In this document: in pieces, positions 1 through 10,267 of the stretch
How the letters are laid out: every line of letters begins with the position of its first letter
How positions within the stretch are numbered: position 1 is the first letter of the stretch
From: Adiantum capillus-veneris
Taxonomy: Eukaryota; Streptophyta; Polypodiopsida; Polypodiales; Pteridaceae
Direction of reading: 5' to 3'
NCBI GenBank assembly: GCA_014529385.2
Contig: CM043969.1
Coordinates: 15,948,446-16,012,445 of the forward strand
Length of the DNA stretch: 64,000 nt
Notes under the pieces: generated by a model
The model's database searches: none
The model's input: the letters and a program-made list of their open reading frames with translations, nothing else
What the model was told of the DNA's origin: nothing
Program-made: the position numbers and the translations under genes

Positions 1-31
1 TTCCCACCGCATGCTTGCACACACATACAAA

Positions 32-98
32 TACACACACACACACACACTCACACACACACACACACACACACCCATATACATATATATATATACAC
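32..98. repeat. (CA)n and (TA)n microsatellites
   Basis: Alternating CA from about 32 to 74, followed by a short TA run at about 85-98. The ORFs read through it are compositional artefacts. Confidence 0.95.
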
Positions 99-398
99 AT
101 ATGTCCACATGCACATACGTACCCACACATGCGTATACGCACCACGAATACGATGACCACAAAAAAAGAAGAAGGACCCAAAGCACGCCCCGCCAACAAC
201 AAAAAGAGGAAATGTGTCGAAGGCATGGCCCGGCCGACCCCAAAAAGAAGTACGATCGACACCAACGCACCAGCAACACACCATTCCCCGGCAACACGCA
301 ACCACGATTCCATTCCAATAATTTATAGGTTATTTTCATCATTTCTTCAGTTTTCATTCGAGCCATTGTAAAATTCCCATTTTTTTGTAAATATCCTC

Positions 399-433
399 TC
401 TCTAGGTGATGGTCACAAAGGCCCACCTAGAGA
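399..433. repeat. Perfect 10-bp inverted repeat (hairpin)
   Basis: TCTCTAGGTG at 399-408 and its reverse complement at 424-433 enclose a 15-nt loop. Both arms are kept in copy B near 53045-53080 although the loop has changed there. Confidence 0.85.
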
Positions 434-593
434 TTCTCATCTTTTAATAACCTCCCAAAGCAAAGCAAGAGTCAACCACACCTGGCCCACCACTTGCTTT
501 GTCCCCCCGATTAAGCTTATCCTAATCACACTAGGATTACCATAATCCAAGCAACCAACACCTATAAATTGGCACTGAGAGGTCACTATCGGC

Positions 594-621
594 GGGGGGG
601 GGGGGGGGGGGGGGGGGGGGG
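594..621. repeat. Poly-G tract (28 G)
   Basis: An uninterrupted run of 28 G on the plus strand at the same place as the 58-G run in copy B. It is potentially quadruplex-forming, and its length is probably unstable and hard to sequence. Confidence 0.95.
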
Positions 622-945
622 AGTCCATGAGAATTCAGCACTTGGTATAGTGTAGTGGGAAGAGTTGACACTATCACCATCACGGGGAGGAGGCTTGTGT
701 GTTGGGTTTGCCTTGGAAATTGCACCATGCGAAGGGAGTCACGTCCATCTCTCGACTCCAATGGTCGATGCACACACGTATACACGCTCTTGGTAGCAAG
801 CTTCACATCCATTGAGTCGTCTTAGAGAATGCACCAAGTAGTTTGCACCACCTCCTCTCCCTACCTCTCTACCACCACGGCATGCCATTTGTAAATACTG
901 CAGAAATAATTCTCCCTCACACCCCCGAGGGTTTTCGTCATTTGC

Positions 946-948
<3 letters not shown>

Positions 949-1032
<84 letters not shown>
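949..1032. repeat. (CT)n microsatellite
   Basis: About 42 uninterrupted CT dinucleotides, with CT on the plus strand. The Ser-Leu and Arg-Glu ORFs here are artefacts. Confidence 0.97.
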
Positions 1033-1037
<5 letters not shown>

Positions 1038-1076
1038 GTGTAAGTTCGCGGTGTTCATATCATCGTGGTTAGCGTC

Positions 1077-1634
1077 CTAGCCGCTTAAAGATAGGTGGTG
1101 CCCCCTGTTCGCTTTACCGTGACAGGCTTGAGGCGCACCATTCGGCCCCCGGCATTTTAGAGGCCGTCGGGGTTCGGGGTTCGCTTTGCTCCCATCAGTA
1201 GGTTCTCCTCCAGTCCATGCTTCACTTTGGCTTATGTTAGCAGAGCTTCCGGAAAGATTAGAGCTACAATCCCCATCAAAGGATGAATGACGCCCTCCTT
1301 GACCTGAAGCAGGGGTAGAGGGAGGGTTTTGATCATTCTCAAGTGTCATCTCGATGTCCCTAGCCATAGATGGAGCCATCATTTTGGTACCTCCCTTTTT
1401 TTTGCCTTCAAGAATTTCTCTCTTTGCCTTGAGCGCCCTCTCGGAAAATTTTTCTTCAATACCTCTTGGGGGATTACTTCAAGCTAAAACGTTTCCAGGA
1501 ATTTTGAACACATGTTCTTTTATCCTATGCGCATTTCCGCTAAATTTATGGCCGCAGGTCTTACACTTCAACTTTCATATAGTCTTAAAACTAGCCAATT
1601 TGTCTACGTAGTTCCACTCATATCCTTTCACCAT
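1077..1634 (-). pseudogene. hAT-type BED zinc-finger protein fragment, broken by stops
   Basis: Read from an ATG at 1634 on the minus strand, the frame gives WNYVDKLASF, then KCKTCGHKFSGNAHRIKEHV, followed by a helix-like stretch. This is the BED zinc-finger pattern (aromatic start, C-x2-C, FSG..RIK.H) found at the N terminus of hAT transposases and domesticated relatives, where it binds DNA. Two in-frame TGA codons (1575-1577, just before the Cys pair, and 1479-1481, near the expected last zinc ligand) break it. The frame then stays open through a Ser/Gly-rich linker from 1478 to 1077. No catalytic or dimerisation domain follows, so this is an N-terminal remnant. The family call rests on motif recognition only. 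Confidence 0.65.
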
Positions 1635-1766
1635 CTTCTTAAGATCTGCAAACTCAAATAGAACTAATTACTAAATACACATCTAGAATCAAACTCTCAT
1701 ACCATTTACATTACTTTATTTATCAACTTTTTCAATCTCTTTAATTAAAATACCAAAAATAGAAAA

Positions 1767-2325
1767 TTTTCAAGTGTGAACTCTCACTTTACACCTGAAT
1801 CATGATAAATAAATCGCTTAATCTATCTCAATAACCTCCAAGTGTGAGTAAACTCTACACATAGCAAGTTATTTTTTAAAAACCTATCTAAATTACCTCC
1901 AAGTGTGAGTGTAACTCTACACATGGCAAGCAATCAAAATTCACTACTTGTATATAAATCTCTTCTAGGTGTGAGAATACCTCTACACAAAGAGAGAGAG
2001 ATTATTATTTAATCTACCTAGATTGTCTATAGTGTGAGTACTACTCTACACATGACAGACAATCATTAGATAAATCTAACCTAAGTTACTTCCAGGTGTG
2101 AACATAGTTCAACACACAACAAGTAACTCCTCACTGTAACTATCGAACTTAAGATACTTCCAAGTGTGAACATAGTTCAACACAAAGCAAATAACTGCTA
2201 ACTTTACTTTTATTGAATCACTTCCAAGTGTAACTTCCTTCTACACAATGCAAGTATTCATTAACTACCTTACTTAATTTACCTCTCAGTGTTGTAAGAT
2301 ATACTTCACACAGAGCAGATAAAAA
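1767..2325. repeat. Tandem array of about nine hairpin units, period about 64 bp
   Basis: Units are centred near 1784, 1851, 1913, 1980, 2043, 2106, 2174, 2238 and 2300. Each has an inner stem GTGT...ACAC extended by GAG/CTC or GAAC/GTTC, and most have an outer stem of 7-8 bp. Examples of outer arms: GATTGTCT (2021-2028) with AGACAATC (2057-2064); GTTACTT (2085-2091) with AAGTAAC (2121-2127); AATAACCT (1830-1837) with AAGTTATT (1866-1873). Arm sequences differ between units but remain complementary. There is no ORF. The function is unknown. Confidence 0.85.
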
Positions 2326-2734
2326 AATCAGCTCCAAAACATAAAAACACATTTTGTTTAAAGCTCTAAATTTCTATTAAGCAAATCAAGATAACTAAAA
2401 CTGATTTTTTAATATTTTCCTTGTTGTTAAAGCTCACCTATAGATGATAAGAGGAGAACAGAGCTCATTGGAATGAGCAACACGAGTCGTTTTCACCGTA
2501 TATAAAGAAACTTATTTCGATCGTAATATTAGTTCGATCAAAATTAATATTAGTTCGATCAAAATTTTATTTGATCATAATATTATTTCGATCGAAATGC
2601 TAATGAATTATACAATATGGTGGTTTTGTTGATGTGGCACTGTATAATACGGCCAAATAAAAGTAGGTATCATATAATACATCCGTTTAAAGCGTATTAT
2701 ACGTACATCATATAACGTAAAATGCAACTTAGGC
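2326..2734. other. AT-rich non-coding stretch with two further foldbacks
   Basis: No gene is seen. A perfect 10-bp inverted repeat (ATTTCGATCG at 2514-2523, CGATCGAAAT at 2589-2598) encloses several TTCGATCA repeats. A second (GTATAATACG at 2642-2651, CGTATTATAC at 2693-2702) follows. A TATA-like TATATAAAG lies at 2499-2507 just before the first foldback. Confidence 0.7.
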
Positions 2735-2739
2735 TGGAC

Positions 2740-3096
2740 CATGGGTACTTTCTCGTTGCAAAAGCTCTAGCCCCATCATTGGTCTTAAAGGCATGCTATC
2801 TACATGGGTTGGATTTTTTCTCGTTGACATGCATCACACCTTTGAACATATTCTTTGGCATCTGCAAAAAGTGTTGGACACCATATGCCTGCCATTAAGA
2901 TTGCTCTTGTGGTGGTTTCACTAGAAAAGTGACCTCCAGCTAATCCATCATATGCTTGTTCTATAATGGGAATATATTTGTCTTCATTTGCACAAAGATG
3001 CAGATGTTGATACTTTCCTCTCCGATACAATTGGTTTCCAATAAGAGCATAGTCTCTTGCTTCAGTTTCAATTGCTCTTTGGCAGCATTTACTCAT
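2740..3096 (-). pseudogene. Integrase zinc-binding domain and first residues of the core
   Basis: The frame from 3096 shows LYRRGKY, then AYDGLAGGHFS (HH pair) and CDACQREK (CC pair), the HHCC zinc-binding domain that precedes the catalytic core of gypsy integrases. Past 2800 a shifted frame still reads MPLRPMMG-like sequence, the usual entry to the core, and then similarity stops near 2735. The D,D,E catalytic core is absent, so no integration activity is possible. Confidence 0.8.
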
Positions 3097-3596
3097 ATCC
3101 TCAGGAAATGTTTGGCTTGATAAGTAAGTAGCTAGACAGTTACTCCACTTAGGAGACGAGCGATATTTGGAACAATGTCAGATAAGGTATGGGTGCTTGT
3201 TTTTGGCATTGAGGACATTTTTTATAAATGAATGAACATCACTCCTCATGGGTGGCCAAAATACTCCCAGTCTCAAGATCCGTTGCATAGTTTGGTCTTC
3301 CGCAAAGTGAAGTCCCACTATGGTAATATGTGCTTTACCTAGGTATTGGGTTTTCTTCTTAGAATTAATACATAAAAGAAATATTCAATCGCGATTTCTT
3401 TTGTATAAACTCCCAAATAGTAATTGATACATAGGCAACTGCTCAATTAATCCATTTGTAATAGGAAGTGGTATTTGCAAATGCACTTGAGCTATGGTCA
3501 TCAACGATACCATATTTTTTGACCATCGGGGTATCATTTCCATGGAGAACAGATATGCATTTGGTAGATCATCATCTACTTCCTTTGGTGATTCTC

Positions 3597-4103
3597 CTAG
3601 TATAATCCTTGACAAATGATCTGCTCTTTGATGAGTGTGCCCTTTTTCACAACTACAGTGAAATCAAATTCCAAAAGAATGATGAACCATCTCACTATTC
3701 TTCCTGTGTTGCATGGCTTGACCAAGTACAATAAGGCTTGGTGGTCCACAAACAACACAAATTTGTTAGCTAATAGGTAATTTCTATACTTTTTTATGGT
3801 ATAGATTATTGCTAATCCTTCCCTTTTGGTGGTTGTATAATTTTTCTTTGCCATATTCAACTGTCTACTAGCATACGAAATAGGAAAAACAATTTTTCCG
3901 TCTCTTGGTTGCGCTAGTATACACCAAATGGCAAAATTGGAAGCATCTACATGTATGTGGAATATCTTATTCCAATCTAGTGCTTTCAATATTGGGGCTG
4001 AAGTGAGAGATTTCTTAAGCTTCATGAAGAATTCTTCACACTCATCAATCCATTCAAAGAGTGTAAATAAGTTGTACATGGGTTTTGCAATTATAGCGTA
4101 CAT
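3597..4103 (-). pseudogene. RNase H domain of gypsy element 1
   Basis: The 168-codon frame contains HVDASNFAIW, SYASRQLNMAKKNYTTTKRE and FVDHQALLYLVK, the landmarks of Ty3/gypsy RNase H, which removes the RNA strand after minus-strand DNA synthesis. DAS holds one expected catalytic Asp and the E of KRE another. The tethering region (LTSAPILKALDW) precedes it. A stop at the end and a frameshift into 3385-3615 separate it from the integrase. Confidence 0.85.
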
Positions 4104-4179
4104 GTAAATGAATCATATCTAATATCCACAATGTCCCATGAAATCTTTAACCCCTTTGACTATTGTCGATCTAGGAAAT

Positions 4180-4940
4180 TCAGTGATAACATGAATTTTT
4201 ATCCATATTAGTAGCTGTGCAATTTTTAGACACTATATGTCCAATAATTTTTCCTTGTCTGCCCATAAATGTGCACTTTTTAGGATTTAAGCAAATCCTA
4301 TGAAGTATACATTTTTTGAATACATTTTTGAGGTGTTCAAAATGATCAGCTTGGATTGATGAATGTACACATAGATTATCCATATATACTTCCAAGAAAT
4401 TCCAAAGGTATTCTTTAAAAGTATGGCTCATCAATCTTTGAAAGTTGGCAGGAGCATTAGTTAACCCAAAAGGCATAACCCGATAGGCAAAAATACCCCA
4501 TTTAGTCGCAAAGGCAGTTTTATGCTGATCTTTGGGGTCAACCAAAAGTATACTGTATCTCAAAAAGCCATTTAAAAAGCTGTAAGCTTCTTTTCCTGCA
4601 ACTCGTTTTAAAACATGCTCAGTGATTGGAAGAGGAAAGTTGTCTCTAATGGTAGCTTCATTCACTTTCTTGAGATTGACACACACCCTTAATTTTCCAT
4701 TTTTCTTGGGTACTACCACAATTGGAGACACCCAATCTGTGTGTTCAATTTCATAAATGAGTTAGGCTTCCTTTAGATTTTCTATCTCTTCTTTGATCTT
4801 CCTGAGAAATGTTTCATTATAAGTATATGACCTCTATCTGCTTGGTTTTGCATCATCTCTCATACGTATGGTATGCTTACATATTTTTGGATCATACCCT
4901 TGAGATCCTTATAAGACCAAGAAAAGATATCTCGATATTC
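4180..4940 (-). pseudogene. Reverse transcriptase of gypsy element 1, catalytic residues lost
   Basis: The main open frame (4731-4180) reads SPIVVVPKKNGKLRVCVNLK, FAYRVMPFGLTNAPANFQRL and then VYMDNLCVHS. These are the fingers and palm motifs of Ty3/gypsy RT. The catalytic Y-x-DD box is YMDN, and the motif A aspartate is Asn (YSFLNGF where SxLDgf is usual), so two of three metal-binding aspartates are changed. Upstream 4940-4731 encodes the RT entry but has stops. The enzyme would be inactive. Confidence 0.88.
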
Positions 4941-4943
4941 TTT

Positions 4944-5408
4944 CTATAAGCTTAAAAAAATCTCTTCTTCTTCTTCCGTCAAGTCGTTTGCAATGTAGGC
5001 ATGTATAGGCTCTTCTCCTGGTTTGGCCAGATCTATTTTTTTTGTGTTTTCAGGTCCTTCGTAGGACTTGCCCTGTTTTCTTAGTTCCCTGACAAGTTGT
5101 TCGACTATGATGTTTTGGTTTTGAAGAGTATGTTTCTTGTAATGGGATGGAACACTCATTACATATTTACCTTCCTCCTCAGTGGTTTCCATTCTAGTTG
5201 TATATATCTTCTTTAGAGCTTTCTTCAACTCTTGATACTTCTTTCTCCATTCAACTCGTGTCATGGTTGAATCCTTGTCCTTGTATTTAGGTTTTTCTTG
5301 CATTTCCTTTCTCAATTTTCTCAATGTTTTTGATATTTCTTGCCTTTTGTTTAAAGGATATCTACCAATGATTTTATCTTTGACACAATCATGTGCATAT
5401 ATTTGCAT
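4944..5408 (-). CDS. Spacer ORF between protease and RT, function unknown
   Basis: A 154-codon frame rich in Lys and Glu (QEISKTLRKLRKEMQEKPKY; HTLQNQNIIVEQLVRELRKQ) with likely coiled-coil character. It ends in an acidic EEEEEIF segment and sits just upstream of the RT. I do not recognise a family. By position it is part of the polyprotein linker between protease and RT, and is probably a fragment rather than a separate gene. Confidence 0.5.
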   Translation of the reverse strand: MQIYAHDCVKDKIIGRYPLNKRQEISKTLRKLRKEMQEKPKYKDKDSTMTRVEWRKKYQELKKALKKIYTTRMETTEEEGKYVMSVPSHYKKHTLQNQNIIVEQLVRELRKQGKSYEGPENTKKIDLAKPGEEPIHAYIANDLTEEEEEIFLSL

Positions 5409-6025
5409 CGGAAACTGTGTCTCTTTTTCTTTTATACCATTTCTATCTTCTCAGTTTCTGGTTTGGAAAGTAAAAAACTTTTCTTGCCCTCCTTTCATGA
5501 GTAGTTTATCTTTCGCATGTTCTTTTTTCGACCCCCAATCATCTGAGATAGCTGAATGTTCTTCTAACTCATTTGTTGCATCATAATAGAGGTCAAAAAG
5601 ACTTGTTGAGCTTTCATTAAGTCCATGGATTCTTGAATTTTGTCTTCAATGTGAAGGGTTGAGATCATTTGTATGGGAATTATGTCATAACCATCCTCAT
5701 TGCAAAATTGAGTAGGCATAGACGTATTTACATACATCCATTGTTGCTAAAATTTGAGTCCACTCAAATGGCTCAAGAAAATGATCCGGAAAGGATTCAG
5801 GTACATAAGATTCATCTGTACAATCCCTTTCTAAGATACATTCTTCTCGTTTCAAGCTCCCGTTTTTTGAAGCTCCACACATCCAAATAGGTCTGTCTTT
5901 GTCCAACCAAGATGGAAGCTTAGTTTCAACTGAAGAGACTTAGTCAAATTCTTGTATGGGCGTTGTCATGACATCTCTATAAGTGTGATTTTTTAGCTTA
6001 ACCCTTGTTATTGATCCCACTTGCT

Positions 6026-6340
6026 TCAAGTACAGATAATTGTTTCCCCGATCCTAAATGATTTCCTCATGAAAGGTCTTCCCAAGATGATTTCATAATT
6101 GAGATTCTTTCTAAAGTCCACTATTACAAAACTGTGTTGATAATCAACCACACAAGAGTTAGCTATCACTTTTTCAAGCGGTCCTAAGGGTCTTTCGATG
6201 AGTCCATCAGCCAGTTGCAATTTCATTCGAGTTTGTATAATGGCTGGATTTCCCCATGATTCCCATACCGCTTTCATGGCTATGGCTATGCCTGCCCCAC
6301 TATCCATTATTGCCATGGTTTCTATATCATTATATCTCAT
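6026..6340 (-). pseudogene. Aspartic protease of gypsy element 1
   Basis: A 104-codon frame with MAIMDSGAGIAI near the start (the D-S/T-G-A active site of retropepsins) and NYEIILGRPFMRK near the end, the ILGR(P/D) flap-distal motif. The length is about right for a single retroviral-type protease domain, which cleaves the Gag-Pol polyprotein as a dimer. The active-site triplet looks intact, but neighbouring frames are broken, so it is unlikely to be made in context. Confidence 0.8.
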
Positions 6341-6493
6341 TGAAAGGGTTGTGTTTCCTTCTTTCTCTTTGTATTATTCTCCAACTTTGTTCATTGGCAT
6401 GGATCTAATCTCCTTGTTATCCAACTAGTGTTTCATTTTTTCCACATCTTTCACGACGATTAGCCGTTTTATCCCCACCTTCTCTAGAGTTTT

Positions 6494-7263
6494 CTATAGA
6501 CCATTCCATAGATATGGTCTGATTTTTAATATTTCTCCTAAAGTAAGAGTGCATTGAATGGGTGTAGACATGATTGAATGGATGTTGTCTACCTCTAGGA
6601 TCTGTTCTGCTCTTTTAATCCGAGTGGTTTTACACACTATGGATTCATATTCGTTATCTCCCAAGTAAGAGGGTAGTGTTTTCAGAGTCATTGGTTTAGA
6701 CATTCCTAAAGCTTCAAAGCCGCAATCCCATACAAGGATTGTACATCCATGTCCATATCATGAGGTAGATTGTCTAACCAAACTTTCGCTATAGGAGCTG
6801 ACTTTAAAGTTAGGCTCCCATCATTAATCTCTCTGTCTTTTTTCCATAAGTGTCCTGGCCAGTCTTCTTCTACGAACAAAATTCCATATAAGGCATCTTC
6901 ACTTTCAGGCACTATGAGTTCTGGCTCTTTAGTTTCAAGGTGGGATTCTACCACCACTTTGGATTTCTCTTTACTGGCTCCTACTACAAGCTGCCCAGGT
7001 TTTGCTATACACCCGAGCTTGGGTTTTTGTTTTTCTAGCATCTCTTGAGTAATTCTTACCACATTTTGATAAGCTTCAAGCTTAGATGCTTCCATATCTA
7101 GAGAAGGATAGTTTTTCCACTTATTTTCCATGTTTTGTCTTGCTTTAATTCTCGCTTGGTAAGCTTCTAAGGCTGCATTGATTGGCTCAAAAAATTTGTC
7201 TACAAAAAATGATCCTCCAGATTTCATTGTGGTTTCCTTGATTTTACTTCCATTTTCTTTCAC
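6494..7263 (-). pseudogene. Gag-protease linker region of gypsy element 1
   Basis: Two abutting frames: 7263-6706 (185 codons) and 6703-6494 (69 codons). The first has a charged, probably helical N half (ALEAYQARIKARQNMENKWK) and an acidic segment before VWLDNLPHDMDMDVQSLYG. I recognise no domain. The context, between zinc-knuckle region and protease, makes it the C-terminal part of Gag or the Gag-Pol junction. Confidence 0.45.
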
Positions 7264-7314
7264 TTTTTCAAGGAATGATTTCTTGGCTTTCTTCTCGATT
7301 TCAGTCCTTTGTTT

Positions 7315-7905
7315 CTATTTTATCATCTCATACCTTTTGCTTCTGCTTCTCTTGGTCTTTTGAGAGGAAAATTTAGTATTCTCTGAATCATCAGAGGAGT
7401 TATGTTTCTTTTTCTTAGCCTGGGCTCTGGTGATTACCTTGATTGGAACAATAGGTTCACTCTCAGATGAGCTACTACGTATCACTTGGACTATGTTCAC
7501 TACTAATTTACCCTTGGTTAATTTACCCTTGGTTAAAGCATTTTTTGGGCAATCCTCAAGGAAGTTTCCTCCCTTTTTGTAACATTGTATACAGAAAGCT
7601 TCAACTGGCTTAATGTTCTTGTCAAGCTCTGGGCATTCATTTTTCTAGTGATCATTTGCACATCAGTTATGAAAGTTTCTAGTCCTTGGCTTAATCATGG
7701 GTCTTACCATCGGAGGTCTAACACCTTGATTAGCTACATAGTACATCGATGCAAGCTCTGGTGTAGTATAAGTCACACGTTCTTCCATTGGTGGTGGATT
7801 TGAATTATACCACTCTCCTTCTACCATTACTATAGATGGAATAGGCTCAACATAGATTATAGCAGGCATTAGTGCTTGTTCATCTATGACTCCCTCTGAA
7901 TGCAT
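7315..7905 (-). pseudogene. Zinc-knuckle and basic region of gypsy element 1 Gag
   Basis: Frames 7905-7663 and 7500-7315, joined by readable but stop-containing sequence, give a Pro-rich stretch and then two degenerate knuckle-like Cys clusters (around CANDH and around FCIQCYKKGG...DCP). A basic segment (ITRAQAKKKK, KTKRSRSKR) follows. Nucleocapsid knuckles bind the element's RNA; here the His ligands look altered. The call relies on order and composition. Confidence 0.5.
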
Positions 7906-7997
7906 TTATGTTATAGGTATTGCATTATGTCCAAGATATGGAGGTTTTTGACCCAACACGGGTTGAGGTCTTTCCATACCTATTAGTGGTCTTTGAG

Positions 7998-9031
7998 CTA
8001 GGGCCATATTAAGTTGATATCTGTACATGGGTTGTCCTTGTGGCCTGATAGGCACATATTGAACATTCCCATCATGCTTTGGTCGGTAATAGCACTCGCT
8101 GGTCTCATGGTTGGTCCATTTTTACCCTCAATTGCACACCATTTCTGCAGCCTAATTAGTTGTCCCTGTTGAGGTATCGCTTGTCCTGGTCCCCTCATAG
8201 GTGCTTTTTGCATGTTAGTCATAAATTCATTCATCATTTTGAGCATGTCTTCTATGGCTGTAAGCGCTGCTGCAGCAGCCATTCCCCCTTGTGCTAGTTT
8301 GGTGGATGCTATTTTCTCACTTTGATTATCCTTAGGGATATCTTCTTCATTGAAAATATCACAATTGTCTCCTAAGTCAATATCATCTGACAAACACTCT
8401 TCTAGGGTCATATGTTTCTTGCTATACAATAAAGTTCTTTGTTTAGTAGTCCCTCTAGAAACGATGATACTAATCTTTCTTCTACAGGTATTTCTAGTTA
8501 TGGGCATCTTGCAATGTATTGCTTCATTCTAGTTGTACAATCCCTAACAGATTCACATTGTTTCTGTTTGAAGCTATAGATTTGAGCTACTGTATTATGT
8601 TTGATCCCCATTTTGGAACATGCAACTACAAATCCTTGAGCTAATGTATTTAAGTCCATGATTGACCTTGGTGGAATGTTTTGGAACAATGTCAGTGCTT
8701 TTCCTTCTAATGTCATTCCAAATCCCTCAAATTGAGTATGGAAGTCAAATATGTGTTCTGATCTTAGCACTTGTTTAAAGCTTGCTAAGTGGTCATATGG
8801 ATCCCCAGATCCACTGTATTTTTTGACCCATTTTTTAAAATCAGCTAGTTTGACACGCTTATTTGGTTCAACTCTCGGTCTCTTGGCAGTTGGTCCTGTT
8901 TCGAGTCCTGGACTGGCTTTAGTGTCACTACGTTTTCTTCGTGATGAGGTAGTTTTGGCTTTTTTAACATTACTCCCAAAAGATCTTTCACAGAGTTTCT
9001 CTCTTGGAATAGTCTCTGGTCCTTGGCCCAA
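7998..9031 (-). pseudogene. Gag capsid of gypsy element 1, frameshifted near 8500
   Basis: The first frame (9031-8498) reads KKYSGSGDPYDHLASFKQVL, GMTLEGKALTLFQNIPP and FKQKQCESVRDCTTRMKQYI. This is the retrotransposon Gag pattern (GxxDPxxHL ... ALxWFxxLPxxSI ... L..ikQ...ESlrdy..R), which forms the particle shell. The continuation (8507-7998) is in another frame and contains KHMTLEECLS and a long Ala/Met-rich helix-like tail. A lesion near 8500 therefore splits the protein. Confidence 0.85.
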
Positions 9032-9667
9032 TATCCATCTCTTTAGAGTACCCTTGGTATCCGGTTTGTTCGACCTCCTCAGAACTCATCATAACAAAAT
9101 TATTGTTATAACAATCCCTAAATAGGTAGGTTGGTAGATCTGATGAACCCTTGTCTTTGAAGATATAGATGATCTTCATGGGTGTTAATTGTCGTGATTT
9201 GGCATTAGAAGTACATAGAAAATCTTTGACATTTCTATCCTCCCAACAATAGACTCCGATCCTAGGATTATCCATGCTAAGCCATTTCAAAGGCTTCAAA
9301 TCAACTTGATCGTATCTCTTGAATTCTAAAGTCGGTAGTCCTTCTTTTGTTGCCATATCTAGAATTATGGTATTTACTTCTAACCCCCATTTTTCTATCA
9401 CATCAGGGTTTTCAACTTGTAGATACTGAGTTCCATTTTTATCCATATACATTTTTCCTTGTTTGCCATGATTTCCTCTTCAAACTCTATAGCATAACCT
9501 TCATTAGGATCCAAATAAACCTGAGCTCCATGGCCATTAGTCTTATAAAAGGTGAGTATGTGCTTATAACGCACTGTCATTACGGTTCTTGAATGAGTTG
9601 AATAGGAAAACATTTCAGATGTTGATTCTGAAAAAGTGTTTGAGACTTCTTCAAAGATAGGGTCCAA
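8988..9667 (-). pseudogene. Unrecognised N-terminal module upstream of Gag
   Basis: Two overlapping frames (9667-9398, 89 codons; 9452-8988, 154 codons) look like one protein split by a frameshift near 9430. The sequence is mixed alpha/beta-like (GLEVNTIILDMATKEGLPTL; NPRIGVYCWEDRNVKDFLC) and leads directly into the Gag frame. It resembles no Gag, protease or envelope motif that I know. It may be a family-specific Gag extension or a captured fragment. Confidence 0.45.
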
Positions 9668-9806
9668 GTGATCTCCTTGATCGACACTTTCTTGGGTGGA
9701 TACTCTACTAGTGGTCTCTCTAAATATGCCTTGGTTTGCTAGTGTAAAACCATATCTAAGGTTCGTATAGACTTGTGAAGCCCTGTATAGAGTACTTACT
9801 GCCGAA

Positions 9807-9975
9807 TTAACTTGTTATCAGTTTCTTCCACTTAACTTGATTACAAATCCTTTCAAGCTTTCAATTCCTTGTCTCTGCAACTTGATTTCGTCGATTTAAC
9901 TTGTTATCAGATTCTTCCACTTGACTTGATTGCAACTCCTGTCAAGATTTCAATTCCTTGTCTGCAACCTGATTC
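9807..9975. repeat. 89-bp tandem duplication in the leader of gypsy element 1
   Basis: Two copies starting TTAACTTGTTATCAG at 9807 and 9896, each running through CAATTCCTTGTCT, with modest divergence. They lie in the leader between primer site and first ORF. Confidence 0.8.
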
Positions 9976-10267
9976 TTGTGTCAGTTTTAATCAAATTAGC
10001 TATTGTTTCACCAAGACTGTACACTTTTTGCTAACTAGTGTGACTGGTCTATGTGTATCTCTTTAATTTGAGCTAAGTGAGTCAGCAATTGAAACTTTTA
10101 GATTCTACTTTTGCAAAAAGCCCAAGGAATAATATGCAACCTAGAGACTGAGTGAGCATGTACTAAATTAGATTCGATTGAACCCAAAATTTATCGGTGA
10201 CCATGTATTATGTTGTTTTAACACTATAAAAGCTCAAAAGTCCAAAATCTGTTTCTGTGTATCAGAA

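Larger units (their letters stand above)
1..830. repeat. Dispersed repeat, copy A (second copy at 52640-53468)
   Basis: Almost the whole stretch matches 52640-53468 in the same order: a (CA)n/(TA)n head, a block rich in CAACAACAAAAAG, a hairpin at 399-433 (TCTCTAGGTG and CACCTAGAGA arms), a TATA-like CTATAAATTGG near 562, a poly-G tract, then a block with AGCACTTGGTA. It has no credible ORF. Copy B is interrupted at 53469 by an LTR element, whereas copy A runs on past that point. It may be the LTR or body of a non-coding element, but no ends are defined. Confidence 0.7.

Noticed and set aside
640-720. tRNA/SINE-like block AGCACTTGGTAGAGTGTAGTGG in the dispersed repeat
   Set aside because: An A-box-like start but no B box at a suitable distance.
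843-1058. ORFs with long Ser-Leu or Arg-Glu runs (also in 52063-52590, 61145-62069 and 62537-62939)
   Set aside because: They are translations of (CT)n/(GA)n microsatellites, open in several frames at once, with no other protein-like sequence.
1040-1120. tRNA-like sequence with TGGTTAGCGTCC and TGTTCGCTTTACC
   Set aside because: It resembles A and B boxes loosely, but no acceptor or anticodon stem pairs, and the stretch is better explained as the end of the hAT-fragment frame.
1767-2325. CRISPR array
   Set aside because: Repeats are imperfect hairpins with similar, not unique, spacers, in a plant-type context without cas genes.
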